Both the position numbers and the translations under genes were made by a program. The notes under the pieces are model-generated. The model had not been told where the DNA came from. It saw only the letters and a program-made list of their open reading frames with translations, and ran no database searches. Shown piece by piece: positions 1-12,900 of a DNA stretch of 64,000 bases (within the stretch, counting starts at the first letter, position 1; every line of letters begins with the position of its first letter). Origin of the DNA: Corylus avellana (lineage: Eukaryota; Streptophyta; Magnoliopsida; Fagales; Betulaceae); assembly GCF_901000735.1 (NCBI RefSeq), contig NC_081550.1:2934669-2998668 (forward strand), given 5' to 3'.

Positions 1-2200
1 CTCGACACTTTTAAAAAAAATTTAGCGGCACCTTTAATATGAATTGTCTGGCTCCATCACTGTTTACTTAAAATATACATGTATAGTATTGACTAATAAT
101 GATAATATATTTTCATACAATATGAGAAGCTATGAGGAAGACAGAGAGACAACAAAGAGTGGAGTTGTAGAAAGAAAAAAAAAAAAGAAAAAAAAAAAGG
201 AAAGTGTGTGATAATAGAAGGCCCTATGGGGTAGGATTGAGACCTATTGCAATTGTATACCTATTTATTTGTAATTTGAACACCTAATTGGAGATGACCC
301 ATTAACAATTGTCTGCCCGAGGGTGTCAGAGCGATAGATGGAAAATGGTTTACGCATTGTGAATGTTATTTCCCTTAGTCAATTAAAAATATTTTTAAAT
401 TAACTAATATTTTACACTACGCCAAATACTTAATATATATATATATATATATTTCGAAAAAAATATTTTACACCAAAACGAAACGAAACCATTATCCTAA
501 TCATGTTCCATCCTAAATTATTATTAATTTATTATTATAAAGCTTGCCCAAATATGGTCAAAATGTATGTTGACCCATGCTCAATGATTTAAAAAGCAGC
601 GCAGCCCCTCATATAATTGAGGCTAAAAAAACCCTAAAATTGCTCCAAGAGGTTTGACCCGACTACCCACTTCTTGCATACCAACAAACAAAATTGTGAG
701 AGGTCAGATTCTGATGGCGCCAACAGCCAATCAAACCCCCGATTTTTCATCAATATTTTACTACCAATTAATTGTCAAACTTTGCTTTTATCATGTGTTG
801 GGGCATTTCTGACCTGTCCATGCCCAATCAGAACGCGACACGTGGTGTTTTTGGGTCTTTATAAACAACGTTAGAGATGACATGTTCTGATGACGACCGT
901 ACATGACATGTTTCGATTAGACACCAAAAAGTAGCAGGTTTAAGTTAACTCCCCCCATTCGAATATCTAACGCATTTGTTCCCTTTTTTCTCTTTTTAAT
1001 ATTCTCTTCCTCAACTAACCAATATTGACACAACTTTCTTATTGATTCCAAGTGACACCCTAGTTTTATATCGAATAAATGAAGAATAGTTTACATAGAA
1101 TAGAATGTGTAATTTATAAGGATAACAACGAATGTTAAGTGTCGTTGTAGTGTTCAGTTATTAAGTGAAATTAAACTTTATAAATAATTATAGAAAAACT
1201 TCAAAATTGACTAACCAGCGTTTTCTTTGTGTCGTTACTAGATTGAACTCTAGGGAGTCATTGCGTGTTCGAAATTCAAAGAATTGATATATTTTGCTTT
1301 ATTATTCAAATGACTAGCAATTTGGTAGTAACTGGAATAAAGTCTTTATGAAACTTACATGCACAAATAAGTGGTTTGACGACTTATAATTTATTTGGAT
1401 AGATCAATCTCATATAAGCTCCCTTACAATTCCTGCTTAAATTGCTAATAAATTGTTGAAGATCTTAATTTAAATCGAGATTAGTTCAATTAATTATTTG
1501 TCTATATTGCATCCAATACTAACCTCATACATGTTTGAGGTATGAGAGAGATTGAAATCTCTTAAAATTAGGTTATATGAATTTTACAAAAATTCAAGCA
1601 ACATAATTTTATTGGATCCTCGTTAGACAAAAGCACTCATACTTCGATTCAAGCTGCTCGAACACGCTTCAAAATAGATGCAATGCCCACTTGCCTTTCG
1701 TGTAGAAGTAACCGTATTACATACAATATGTTGGGCTAATTGCTTCCCTCTACAGTCGTGAGTTCTCTCACTCTAAGAATGGAATTTTGAAATTAAGTAA
1801 CGTTAAAAATTACATTTTTATTTCACAACTATTATAATATATTAATGTGACCGACATATTGTGCCAATCCATCATTAATATATATAATGTTTTTTTTTTT
1901 TTTTTTTCTGGACTGAAAAATAAAATGTGTAAATTGATATCATGCAACATAAAGAGAAAAATAATTAATCCGTCCTAAATTCTTCAAGTTCTTGACAAAG
2001 CATGGTTGAAACAAAATTTATCAAGGCAGTATTTTATAATTCATATCAAATTTGATTTATTTATTAGTGTATGATGTATATGTTGTCACGTGGTGTATAT
2101 ATTGCCACATTATTTAAAAATCTTGAAACGGAAGATCTTATTATGTGGGAATAGGAGAGCAATTCCTAAAAATTAGGGGCGACAATTTGCGTCTACGTGT
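1..2200. other. AT-rich intergenic DNA, no gene recognised
   Basis: Both strands show only short ORFs without family resemblance or codon structure. The stretch holds homopolymer runs (A-runs near 175-200, T-run near 1891-1908) and a short (TA)n at about 433-453. I see no RNA gene or clear promoter. Confidence 0.6.
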
Positions 2201-3510
2201 AATTAGGTTCAGATATTGTCAAGGCATGGGTATAATTATAAGATTATATAGATTAACTGGAACTTGATTTATTTAATTAAACGGATCAGACCTCTTAGTC
2301 TTTAACTCCTTAGTTTTGTATTAGGTTCGTGTCAAGTTAGCGAATTGCGTTAAAAATGGTCAACCATAAATGGTTCGTGTCAAATACAGGGGTATAGAAC
2401 TATTTATGTCAACTTTAATACAACTTATTTAATTAAACGAGTAAAACGCTTCAACTTTAACTCACTCATTTCGCGTCGAATTCACAGATTGTGTCAAAAA
2501 TTATCGGTGGTAATAAAACTACACGTGAACCATGTTTGCATATATGAGCCACATTCAATGGGGATCCATTTCTAAAATGTTTATGAAAAAAAAAAAAGGT
2601 AGAAGAAAAACAAAAACAAAATAGTTTTTGGTAACCATCCACAACCTGCCGACCAAAAGAGCCCACTTAATAGCCTGGTATCTCATGAAGATATTTGTGT
2701 CCGATGGATGTTCAAATTCCAGTTGTTTCCATCATTTTGGCTACACTTGAGTCAATTCCTCATATAAAGCACACATGGTGTGTGGGCTAGGAGAGTAGGA
2801 GGGTACTTCATTGTTTTGGCATGAAATGCAAGTCTTTTTCATGTCATCTACCACTGCTTTCCCTAAAGATCTTGAAAGAAATATGACCCAACCAACCATA
2901 CAAAAACCCCATCCTACTTCAGGCTTGTTTGAGTGTGCGTTTTAGGAGTTTAGAAGTGCGTTTAACGCTCAAAAAATTTGTTTGAAGAAAACGTACCCGT
3001 TTGATAAAAAAAATTGAAAGTGCTTTTAAGGGTCCAAGGGTTTGTTGGGGTGTGCATTTAAAATGCTTAAAAGTGCGTTCAACAGTCAAAAAGTTCGTTT
3101 CAACAAAAAAGTACTCGATTGGTAAAAAAGAATTCAAAACGATTTTAAAAGGTCCAAAAAGCTTAAAAATAGCAAAAACGCACTTTTGACAAAAGCTTAA
3201 AAATGAAGCTTTTGCAAAAAAAAAAAAAAAAAAGTTTTTTGACATAAAAACTCTATTTATCAAACACAATATCAAACATGCTCTAAAAATGGCAAAAAAA
3301 CATTTTTTGACTTAAAAATTATATTTTTCAAACACAGTCATCAACATGCTATTCGGGTGAATAACCCTACTTGAGCGGTATTTAGAACATGTTAAAACAT
3401 GAGTATATGATTATATATGTCAATCTTAATACAACCTATTTAATTAAATAAGTCAAAGTACTCATAAACTCTGTCCTATAAATTTCGTGTTGGGTTTGTG
3501 TGAATCGTGT
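2200..3510. repeat. Degenerate dispersed repeats (TTCGTGTC family and hAT-like MITE)
   Basis: Two kinds of repeat are mixed here. The stretches 2200-2500 and 3370-3510 share phrases such as a TTCGTGT-rich segment and TATTTAATTAAA with a third copy near 36455-36650. Between them, 2920-3350 begins GCTTGTTTGAGTGTGCGTTT and ends with inverted versions of it (TATCAAACATGCTC). The interior repeats AAGTGCGTT and AAAAGCTT words, as in degenerate hAT-like MITEs. No terminal boundary or target duplication could be fixed. Confidence 0.45.
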
Positions 3511-4890
3511 TAAAACAAAATACGAAAAACTAAGATTTTAACCTACAAAGCAATTTCTATTCATTTTCCTTGGAAGATATTTGAGTAAGAGATTGGATTC
3601 CCATAGCTCTTTTTTTTTTTACTTTTAAGATCTTTTGTTCACACTTGTCTAACCATTTTAAATATCTGGTGGAGGACCTAATCTTTGACGAAAAGGAAGT
3701 AGTATCTTTAGAAGCCCCACCCAATTGGACCACTTAATTTGTTTTCCATCCTTATAGAAAGATCTATTACTTTCATGCTCCCCTCGCATGGACCTTTCCG
3801 TCATTTTGACAAGACCTTTAGACAAATTATCACCATCATTACCTATTCATGAAAATATATTGCAATGGTGATGAAGATCCATTTATGGAGGAACTTTGAA
3901 TTTTGTATATAAATACAAATAATTTGTTTTCACAAGGTTTCACTTGTTTTTTATGCGTATATTTAGAGATAGGATCAGAGGATTAAGTTGCCTGTAACTT
4001 TTAAATCTGTGTATAATTTGAAGCGAAATCAGACAATCTTAAAACTATTGGATTTAAGGGTAGTTAAAATTGCTGCAAATAAACCATTAAATAAAAACGA
4101 TTGTTGGAATAGCATCGGTTTTTAAATTGTAGCCAAAACCGCTTTTACATTTCTGTCACAATTGACATGATAAATCAATAGTTGAAAGTTGTAACATTTT
4201 CCATTTCCATAGATACATTCTCTAATTTTTGTTTTTGTTTTTGCGATTTGGGTCCTTAAATTAAATATTTAATTCTAATTTTTTCAATGTTTTCTTACAT
4301 TGTCTTATCATATAGTATATTGGTATAATAATTATTTAATCATAATTCACAAACTTGAATTATTATTTTAATTCAAAAGATATAAAATCACATGACACGT
4401 GTCCATGATAATATTATATACATATGTCAATATTCTAAAAAAAGTTTTTACAGGAAATATCTATCAAATCAATAACTATCATTTCATAATAATAAAATAA
4501 TATAAAAATAACAAATAAATTATTAAATTAAATTAAAAGATTAAAATCTAAGATATTTTTGTGCGTTTTTTAATAACCTTGGTTAACAGACTTCTATGAA
4601 TTTTGCACGAGAACTCATTCCTAAGGCCGAGCGAGCCGAGCCAATAGCAATTAGCCGAGCCAACCTTTAAATGTAGAAAAAGTCCATGTTGTGTGTTTGT
4701 GTGGACTCACCTTGGGGCTCTCAAAAAACCCAGACGTCGCTGTCGAACCTCGACGCGCACGTTGCTAATACCACAGCTCGTGTCGGTACAAGGAGTCCAG
4801 CTATATGGGACCACCCCAGTTGGAAGTTGAACACGTGTCGTATTGCCCCGTTATGACAGCTCACAACCTATATCATTGGGATCCGGCTTG
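3510..4890. other. Intergenic DNA, nothing recognised
   Basis: There are short ORFs only, with no family resemblance. The stretch is AT-rich up to about 4600. Composition then becomes more GC-rich (4610-4890), including a CACGTG core near 4831. That could be promoter-like, but no gene beside it could be recognised. Confidence 0.5.
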
Positions 4891-4893
4891 CTG

Positions 4894-4994
4894 TTGAAAA
4901 TTTAAACGGTGAGGATTTAAGAAAAAATTGGTATTTATTAAGATGAATCTGAGCCCTTCAATTATTTAGTTAAATCCTCACCCTTCAAATTTTT
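4894..4994. repeat. Short fold-back element
   Basis: The left arm, TTTAAACGGTGAGGATTTAA with flanks, is mirrored about 50 bp later by TTAAATCCTCACCCTTCAAA. This gives arms of about 25 bp with few mismatches. It looks like a small MITE or its remnant; no target duplication was found. Confidence 0.5.
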
Positions 4995-7930
4995 AAAGGC
5001 ATGTGTGCTGTAGTTTTGAGGGACCGGAGTCCGGACCATGCTCTTTTTTTGCTTCAGTTTTCCTATTTTGCCCCTCTTCCTCTTACTTTTCTCCTTGGAT
5101 TCTGAGCTTCTCCTCACGGTTTTCCGCGTGCCACGTAGGGTTGGCTTGATGCGGTCACGTGAGGGGTCAGAGGCCACCTCAGCGTAGCGTCATTCTATTT
5201 TGGGTCCCATACTTGAGCTTCTCTTTATCTCATCCGTAGGATCACTTTGATATAAGCATGATCACGCTGCTCTAAAAGAGGATCTAATGAAGTAGAGTAG
5301 AGCCAGGCTTAAGGATATAATGTTATCCTATTTATTTATTTTGTATAAATATTGTTACGTTATTAAATAATTTACACGAGAGAAATGTTATACCGTACTT
5401 TCAGACGTGACAATAAAAATTATTATTAAATTTTAGATATATAAGATTAAGGGAGTGAAAGTGTGTTGAGAGAGAAAAACTCATCAGGGTAGATTTATTG
5501 GTTGACGAACAATAATTCTTTTAATTTCACTTTAAATATAAAGAATATCAATATTTAATATTGTTATATATAATTGTGTAGATAATGCTATGTCATTTGA
5601 AACGAAATGCTATACACTCTCAAGTGCACACTCTATGACGTGGTAGTCAAAATCACAATTCAATTCAAAATCCAATAATGATCCTTCCAAATGTTCGTGA
5701 AATTACATATATTTTTAATATGTGTCATTTAAAAAAAAATTAAACTTGTTTAAATGAAAATTTTGTCTAAATGAATAATCTCTTGTTAATTTTTTTTTTT
5801 TTTTTTTTCTACGGATTACCTGAGGTTAAATGGGTAAGGAAAATGACATAGAGTTGAATAGGAGAAAATAGTTATAAGCGGGACTCACAAAAGTACCCCA
5901 TCCAAGCCATTGTAGCCTATAATAAACTTATAATATAAATTATAGTACCTATAGCAGCAGTCCTTTAATAATATTGGGCGGTTATATATATTTTTGAAGG
6001 GATTAAAAGGGAAGCTTGTGAAAGTAAAAGGACATAAAAAAGGCAGTGCAAATAATAGAAAGAAGAAGAAGAAAAAAAAAAACCATTCAACATTCTATGA
6101 CACTATAATTAGAGCTTATATCCGCCATCAAGTTTTTCTCCCAAAGGATTGAGAAATGGCCCCTTAGAAGGCAAGCAATCATCATGAAGCAAACTTTTTC
6201 TTAAATTTGATATAAATAAAATAATAAAAAATAATTTGATTGGGCCTGTGCTCGGCCCACTAAAAGCCGCATATTGATTCCACATAAGGGTGGTAAGTTG
6301 GGCCCACAGATGCTCATTACCTATGACCTTTTGTCCAATCAGAACTACAATTCCCCTCTCAGCCTTTTGACTAAGTTATGAACTCTTCTTCCCAACTCTT
6401 TTAGGCCAGAGAATGAGTCTTTCACGCTTTGCTTTTCAATGTGCACCAACTTTCAGTGTCAACATAAACAGTGCCCCAATACTAAGCATCATTCACTTTC
6501 ATACAAAAAGCACACATGAAAGGTGTTTCCATAAGTTTAGGCCAACCAAATTTTGGACCGGGTCAAGATCTACAGTAATTATCTATTCAACTACACATGT
6601 GAGTTAGTCTACATAAAATTCGCCAGTCCCAATAGATGGTTGGAAAACCCGACGTTTATATGGACAAGTGAGTCCTATACGAGTTCTCTCTATTAATTTG
6701 GAGAGTTAATTGCTGGAGATCTTAATTCCCAAATTTTATGACAGGTTTTCCTCAAATCAGGTCTTTCGATCCGATAAATTATTTACGTCAATATTTTTTT
6801 CCATCTTTTTTATCTCATCTTACAAATTTGGACCCCACGCAAATTCAATAATGGATACATCAATTCATTATGAAGATGATTAAAAAAATGAATGAATTCT
6901 ATTATTTCTCTTTCAATACTGTCTATTAAATTGACATATGTCTTCTCACATACTCTAAAGAAAGATGTCAGATTATATTAAAAATGCACGTAAGAATCAT
7001 ATATTTTAAGAAACAAAAAAATTTTAATAGAGGTATTTTGGAAATTTCCTTAATAAGTCTGTACAAGTAGGGTTTAGGGTTTTTCTATATATATATATGT
7101 ATGATGTAACCCTAAATCATTAAGAGTAAAAATACAGTCGTCTCTATATAGACGTAGATAAATTGCCAAACCACGTTAAAATTGTGTTTTCGACTCTCTC
7201 TTAATCTCTTTCTTTTCAATTCTATATTATTCATTAATTATCGTACATGATAACAACAGTTTTCATCAACCTAGTTTGAAAGAAGAATTTGTCCCCCATA
7301 GCCATAGGCTTAGCCGAAAGGTGAAAAAAGAGAGGAAGAAAACAAAAAGGACAAAACTTATTGGTACAACATCACACAACATTGTGGGGGCACCCAAGTG
7401 CAAAACAAGGTGCACCACATGACTTGAATTATTCACGTGTTTGAAATAGATGGGCCCATGGACCAATGTAGTGTGAAAAAGAATTATTTGGGCCCATATG
7501 TACGAGCCCATATCCTAAAAGTAAAAGCATGAGTTTTACGAGGGCCCACACAATAGCACACACATGGATCAAATCCTCTAGAATTTCTCCCTTTATCCCC
7601 CTTGCACTTAGGAAAAAAAATAAAAAAAAATAAAAAAATCCTCTAGAATTTCTAAGGTATTTTATCATATTTTTTTTTGTTGTTGAAAATTTCGATATTT
7701 ATTCCAAATCAAATACTTAGAATAAATAGATAATCAATTTCACAATTCAGATTTTATTTTGTTGCACCTAATAGTGTATATAGTGTCACATTATTTAAAA
7801 TTTAAATAACTTGGCAATATATAAAACATTTAGAATTATGAAATTTAATATGAAGTATGAAATGAAGAAAGATTAGAGACATTGGGGATTGAAGGATTGA
7901 AGGATGGAATCTATTAACTTAATGAGTTTA
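4995..7930. other. Intergenic DNA, no gene recognised
   Basis: The stretch 5000-5270 is relatively GC-rich with a second CACGTG near 5158. A 71-codon minus-strand ORF (4962-5177) is rich in Lys/Arg and unlike any family I know. The rest is AT-rich with T-runs (near 5790-5810) and A-runs (near 6065-6080). No gene is supported. Confidence 0.5.
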
Positions 7931-7932
7931 AG

Positions 7933-8170
7933 AGCCTATTTGGGATTGCGTTTGAAAAATAAAGCTTTTAAGTCAAAAAGAGTTTTTGGGCAAAAACCTC
8001 ATTTTAAAGCTTTTGCCAAAAGTTTTTTTTTTTTTTTTGACAATTTTCAAGCTTTATGAACCATTAAAAGCGCTTTTAATTTTTTACTAAACGAATACTT
8101 TTTTTCTTCAAACGCACTTTTTAAGTGTTAAAAGTACTTTTAGGCCTCTCAAACGCAATCCCAAACAGGC
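7933..8170. mobile_element. hAT-like MITE with 22-bp terminal inverted repeats
   Basis: The left end GCCTATTTGGGATTGCGTTTGA is mirrored by TCAAACGCAATCCCAAACAGGC at the right end, with one mismatch in 22 bp. The interior is AT-rich, non-coding and itself partly fold-back (AAGCTTTT and AAAAGC words). A GCCTGTTTGG-type tip is typical of non-autonomous hAT-like elements in plants. The target-site duplication is not clear. Length is about 238 bp. Confidence 0.7.
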
Positions 8171-8592
8171 CCTAAGCACAATTAAAAGTAATTTTTATAA
8201 ACCATTGATTAAAGTAATTTCCATAGAGCCTGGGCCATTGGGAAGCAGGCCTTTTCTAGCCCAAAAAGTTGGTGACTCAGCTCTGCAGGTGCCACAAAAA
8301 CAGCAGAACTGCATCATAAGATTCATTACCTCGGATTACAGCTGTTGGCTTCATCTTCGCACCAAAAGGAAAACCGAAAGAAAAAAAAAAACAAAACAGA
8401 AAACAAATAGATTCTTTGTTGTCAGAGTTGAATAGATCAGACAATGGCAAAAGAGAAATGGCAAAGCAGCACTAGCCAAAGACAATGAGCCCCACATAAT
8501 CCACCACCTCAACCTCCCCACAAATAATGAGATAAAATCTTAATCAATTTTTCTCGAGATTTTCGTCTTACTGGGGTCGATGTGGGAAGAAA

Positions 8593-8731
8593 GTGTAATT
8601 CTACACCCCATTGGCTCGTCACACCCCTGTTAAACTAGGTTGATGTCACAGTGCTTTGAATCAGTTCTTGTTCAACAAAAAAAATTCAAGAACTGATGAA
8701 CACTGCCAAATAGAAGGGTGTAGTGTATATT
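8593..8731. repeat. Small fold-back element
   Basis: The left tip GTGTAATTCTACACCC is mirrored imperfectly by GGGTGTAGTGTATATT. The inner words ATCAGTTCTTG and CAAGAACTGAT are also inverted. Arms of roughly 45 bp carry several mismatches. It is non-coding and MITE-like, with class unassigned. Confidence 0.5.
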
Positions 8732-9930
8732 ATTTTTGTTCACGATAAGCTGAAGTGAATGTGAATTTAAAAGGAGAGAGCACACATTGAATAGAAAAGA
8801 AATAAACAATCTTCCTTAAAAAAAATTTGAAAAAAAAAAAAAATAGAAAGAATTAAAAGAATATCAATAGAAGAGCTAATTAGGCTGTTCAATTAATAGA
8901 ACTAATTAGCAATCTTCCAAGAAAAGAAAAAGAAAAAGAAGATAAATTCAGTGTTCAATTAATAGATCTCCTCCAGAAACAGGCATTGGTTGGCAGCTTT
9001 GGTTTGCTTTCAAAAGCCCTGGCAGTAGTACTAGTAGTTGACAGGCACGAATGTCCATTCCCATCAACACCTTTCCTCTCCTAATTTGCATTCTCTTTTC
9101 CCAACACTTTCCTATCATCACCATCCCATGAATTCACTTTTTTTGTTCTCAGAATCCCCACAATCTCCCTCCACCATGCCCCTCAATGATTGCCCCTTAA
9201 TTCTTCATCATACCGTATGACACATCCCCATCCCGGCAGCTCCGGCGCCCGCGCCACCATCAATCAGCCAGAATCATCACTCACAACATTCTCGCCCTTT
9301 AATAGAATTGCCCATTTTAAGACCCAACCCTATAAAATTCTCCATTTTGTTTTTGATTTAATAGAAAAATAGTGAAAGAAGTTGTCATTTCTGGCTTCTC
9401 TTTTTTATTGCCGATGGAACATAAAGAAAAGTCCAACAAGTATAAAAGGCATGTTCATCCTTGTCTACAACTATCAAACTTTAGTGCCAAATATCCAGAT
9501 ATTATTTGTACTTCGATTTATAATGGTTGGAGTTAACAATTTGGATGATATATCCAAATCTATCCCCGTTGATTGAATTATTTGAAAGGTATTCCTATGG
9601 CCCCACCGAAAAAAGTAATATGCTCAATACAAGAAATAGGAAGCAGACGCAGTCAAAGCAGCGTGCATTAATTAATCATTTACCATGTACAATATACACA
9701 TCCACATTAAGTCTCATCAAAGTTGTTTCTTATGATAGTCACTAGTTTGTAAACTACCATATTTCTTCTTTTCTAACAAGCCGGAAGAGAAGGAAAAAAA
9801 AAAAAAAAACCCAAATAGACAAATTAAAGGTTTTGCCTAACAAATCTGCCCCGCTAGATGTTGGGGCAGATAAGTACTCTCAAGTAACGTGCCAACTCAT
9901 TCCCGTTTTGCTTCCCTACGCAACAAATCA
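8732..9930. other. Intergenic DNA downstream of the CBP80 gene
   Basis: There are several 60-70 codon ORFs, none with recognisable similarity or overlapping conserved structure. This stretch must contain the 3' UTR and polyadenylation region of the minus-strand CBP80 gene just below position 9933, but the cleavage site cannot be read from sequence alone. Confidence 0.5.
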
Positions 9931-9932
9931 AA

Positions 9933-12900
9933 TCACGATTGGGCGCATCGTAGACCACAATAGACAGCTTTGCGAAAGAGAGGATGCACATTTTCCCCTA
10001 ATACCTCCGCATCCAACTTCTCGATGTGAGGCCATATCTGCCGGCCAATATTAAACGCCGAAAAAAAAAAGTTAGAAACAAAAGATCTTTGTATTAGATG
10101 ACAGTAAGTACACACATGTAGCAGAATATACAGCACACAGCCAAGCCCCAGATCATTCCAAAGGTTGATGCATTACATGAAGAACAATCAAAGTCTGAAA
10201 ATAATGATGTACTAGTTAAGAACAGAAAAAACCTTCTTTCCCGTGAACCCTAGCATAGGATCACTCATAAATCTACTTAAGAAAGGACCAAATAAACCAT
10301 CAACATTCAACAAAAGTATAATTATGTTCACACAATGCTAAAGTTATGCAGTAAAAAGAAGGCCCACCATGCCGTGAGGCAATGCTTTATGCTGTAAAAG
10401 ATAAGACCGTCTGCCAATCCCCAAGACATGCTCATAACATGAGCAAGGGGGCTAAGGTGGGTAACATGCAGCAAGACTATAGGAAATTGTAAATAAGAAA
10501 AGATAAAAGAAAATGGAAAGTAAAATGCACTCTAAAGACAATTCTTAAAACAAAAGCTCCCAAAAGATAAAAGAAATTGAAGATTAGCAAGGCATCGCCA
10601 TTTTAGATATTCTTCCAGGATCATTTATTCCTCCAGTCCGTTCAAATAGATCTATTAAGGTGAGATTTTTTTACATTTTGCATGAGTTAGTGGAGTCAAA
10701 TAATAAACATCTTAGCTTATAATTGAATATTAGATAATATTGCACGTATAGACCAATAAATACACCTTTTCTTAAAGAGAAAAGAAGTAATTTCATGTTT
10801 TGTGCATACTCATCTCCCATATATGACCTCCTTAATTTATTGATTATTTACATTATTATAAAATAGATACTTAAAACTGAAATGGTTGACAATCTACCAA
10901 GATTGATAGGCTAGCACCCTAACATAGTTTATCCTTTATGTATATGCCATATTATAGCAAAAAAGAGAATATGCAGCTACATTAGCAGAAATGTACTGCA
11001 GATATAGAAGAGTTAAGAAAACGAGACAAGGAAATGGGAAAAGGAAACTCCAACAAAACCATAAAGAAGGAATAACAGGAGTGCCAATAGACTTTATTTA
11101 CCTCAGAAGCATATTGTCTCGAAAAGGCCTTGACATAGCCCAAAGTTGACAAACACCACTGCTCTTTTTCACCTATGTTATAGCCGTTGCTTGTCCTTCC
11201 ACCATTTGGCTGACTGCCAAAAATAAAACAGAGCTATTACTGGGATGCCAATATAAAGAAGTTTCTTTTCTTCTTTTATTTATTGATTTTCGGTTGGGGG
11301 GGGTGGGGTTGTTGTTAACCTCTTTTGCTGTCTTTCATTCTCATTGTCCACCTCCATCGTTGATGATTCTTCAAGGTCAACTGCCATTGAATCGACTTGA
11401 ATAGATTTCAATTCCCGCATTGTTCCAGCTATAGATGCATCAGGTAGCCGTTCCATCAATACATTAGAGAAGTTTTTGTACAAAGAGAGGAACAATGCCT
11501 GTAAACGCCAATCATGGTAGAAACAAATGTGTAAGGTAATGCCAGATCATAGGGACCGAAATGAAAATGTTAAGTTATAGGTAAGGAGGTGCTAGATCAT
11601 AGGAACCAAAAGAAAATGTTCTATTCTGAAAATCTCATCTAGCGCAGTCATGTAAGCTCTAACAATGGTTAAATGTTGGAAGCTATTGTAATCACACTTA
11701 CTATTGCTGGAAGCGCCTACTGCTGACTCACAGATACACCATTGCATGAATTATTCAATAAAAGCCAAGCAATAGTAAACTCAATCTACATGCATGCAGT
11801 GTACAAATTGCCATTCGATGACATGTATCTCTGCTCCATTTTTCCAAGCCAAGGCACATAAATAAATGTCTTTCACATTATTTAGGAAAGAATCAATGTT
11901 GATGTCTTTCATGTAAAAAGCAAAAACAGAAAGGATAAAAAAAAAAAAGCCTGAACTAAGCATAAGAGACATTGTTTAGTAGATGTTATACACTGCAGGT
12001 CAAGAAGGTCAAGATGATAAGAGTCTAGAATTGAAAAGGCAAAAAGCAAAATAAAGCAAAATCCTTGTCAGAAATTAAAGCATAGAGCAGCATTTCCACC
12101 CAACCATCCAAGCAATATTAAACATGTCTGATTTTTGCCACCATACATAACTACTAAAATTTTTTTAATTATAACACCTAATTCCAAGATGACAATATGT
12201 GCTATGTTTCCATTTAGACTAGTGATTGATGAAAAGCACATTAATTCTTTTTCCCTGATGGTGAACAGAATTGTAACAGATCAAAGGTGTTGGGGAAAGG
12301 GGTGGGGAATAAAGAAACATTACTATGAATTATATATCAAGCACCTCATTTTCATCAAGGGCTCGAGCAAGAAGAGCCTCCTTTGCCTCCAAAGACTCAC
12401 GTACTGATATCTCCTCCTCTTTAGCCTTTTCGGCACGCAATTTCAAACGATTCAACCTCACGGGGTTTTCACCAAGAACAGGTTCACCATCTACAAGTGT
12501 AAGCTTTGACTCGGCAACCTCCAACTCAGCTTTTGCCTTTGCTGCAGCTTCTTCAGCAGATACAATACCCTTCTTAAGAGATGATATCTCTTTCCTAAGA
12601 TCAGAGATTCGATTATATGTCTTGCTAACCGCATTTCTTAGAACCTGTAGATGGGAAAAAGAAAAGGTCAGATCTACAAGACGAGTTGAAAATAATTATT
12701 ATAATATTCCAATGCAGTACAGGAAGGAAAACCAAATAACCAAAAATATTTCTCTTGGTTTTTTTTTTTTTTTTGGTTGGTGGAGGCTTGGGTGCTGGTT
12801 ATATTCAGTAAACATACATAAACCATCAAGTAACAGGGAACAAAACAATCTATAGAAACTGCGATGATGTACCTCCCATGGATGATCAGATGTATGAAAT

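Noticed and set aside
4962..5177. 71-codon Lys/Arg-rich minus-strand frame in a GC-richer patch
   Set aside because: No family resemblance and partly overlapping a fold-back repeat; could not be supported as a gene.
12325..12855. 176-codon plus-strand open frame
   Set aside because: Antisense shadow of the CBP80 coiled-coil exon and its flanking intron.
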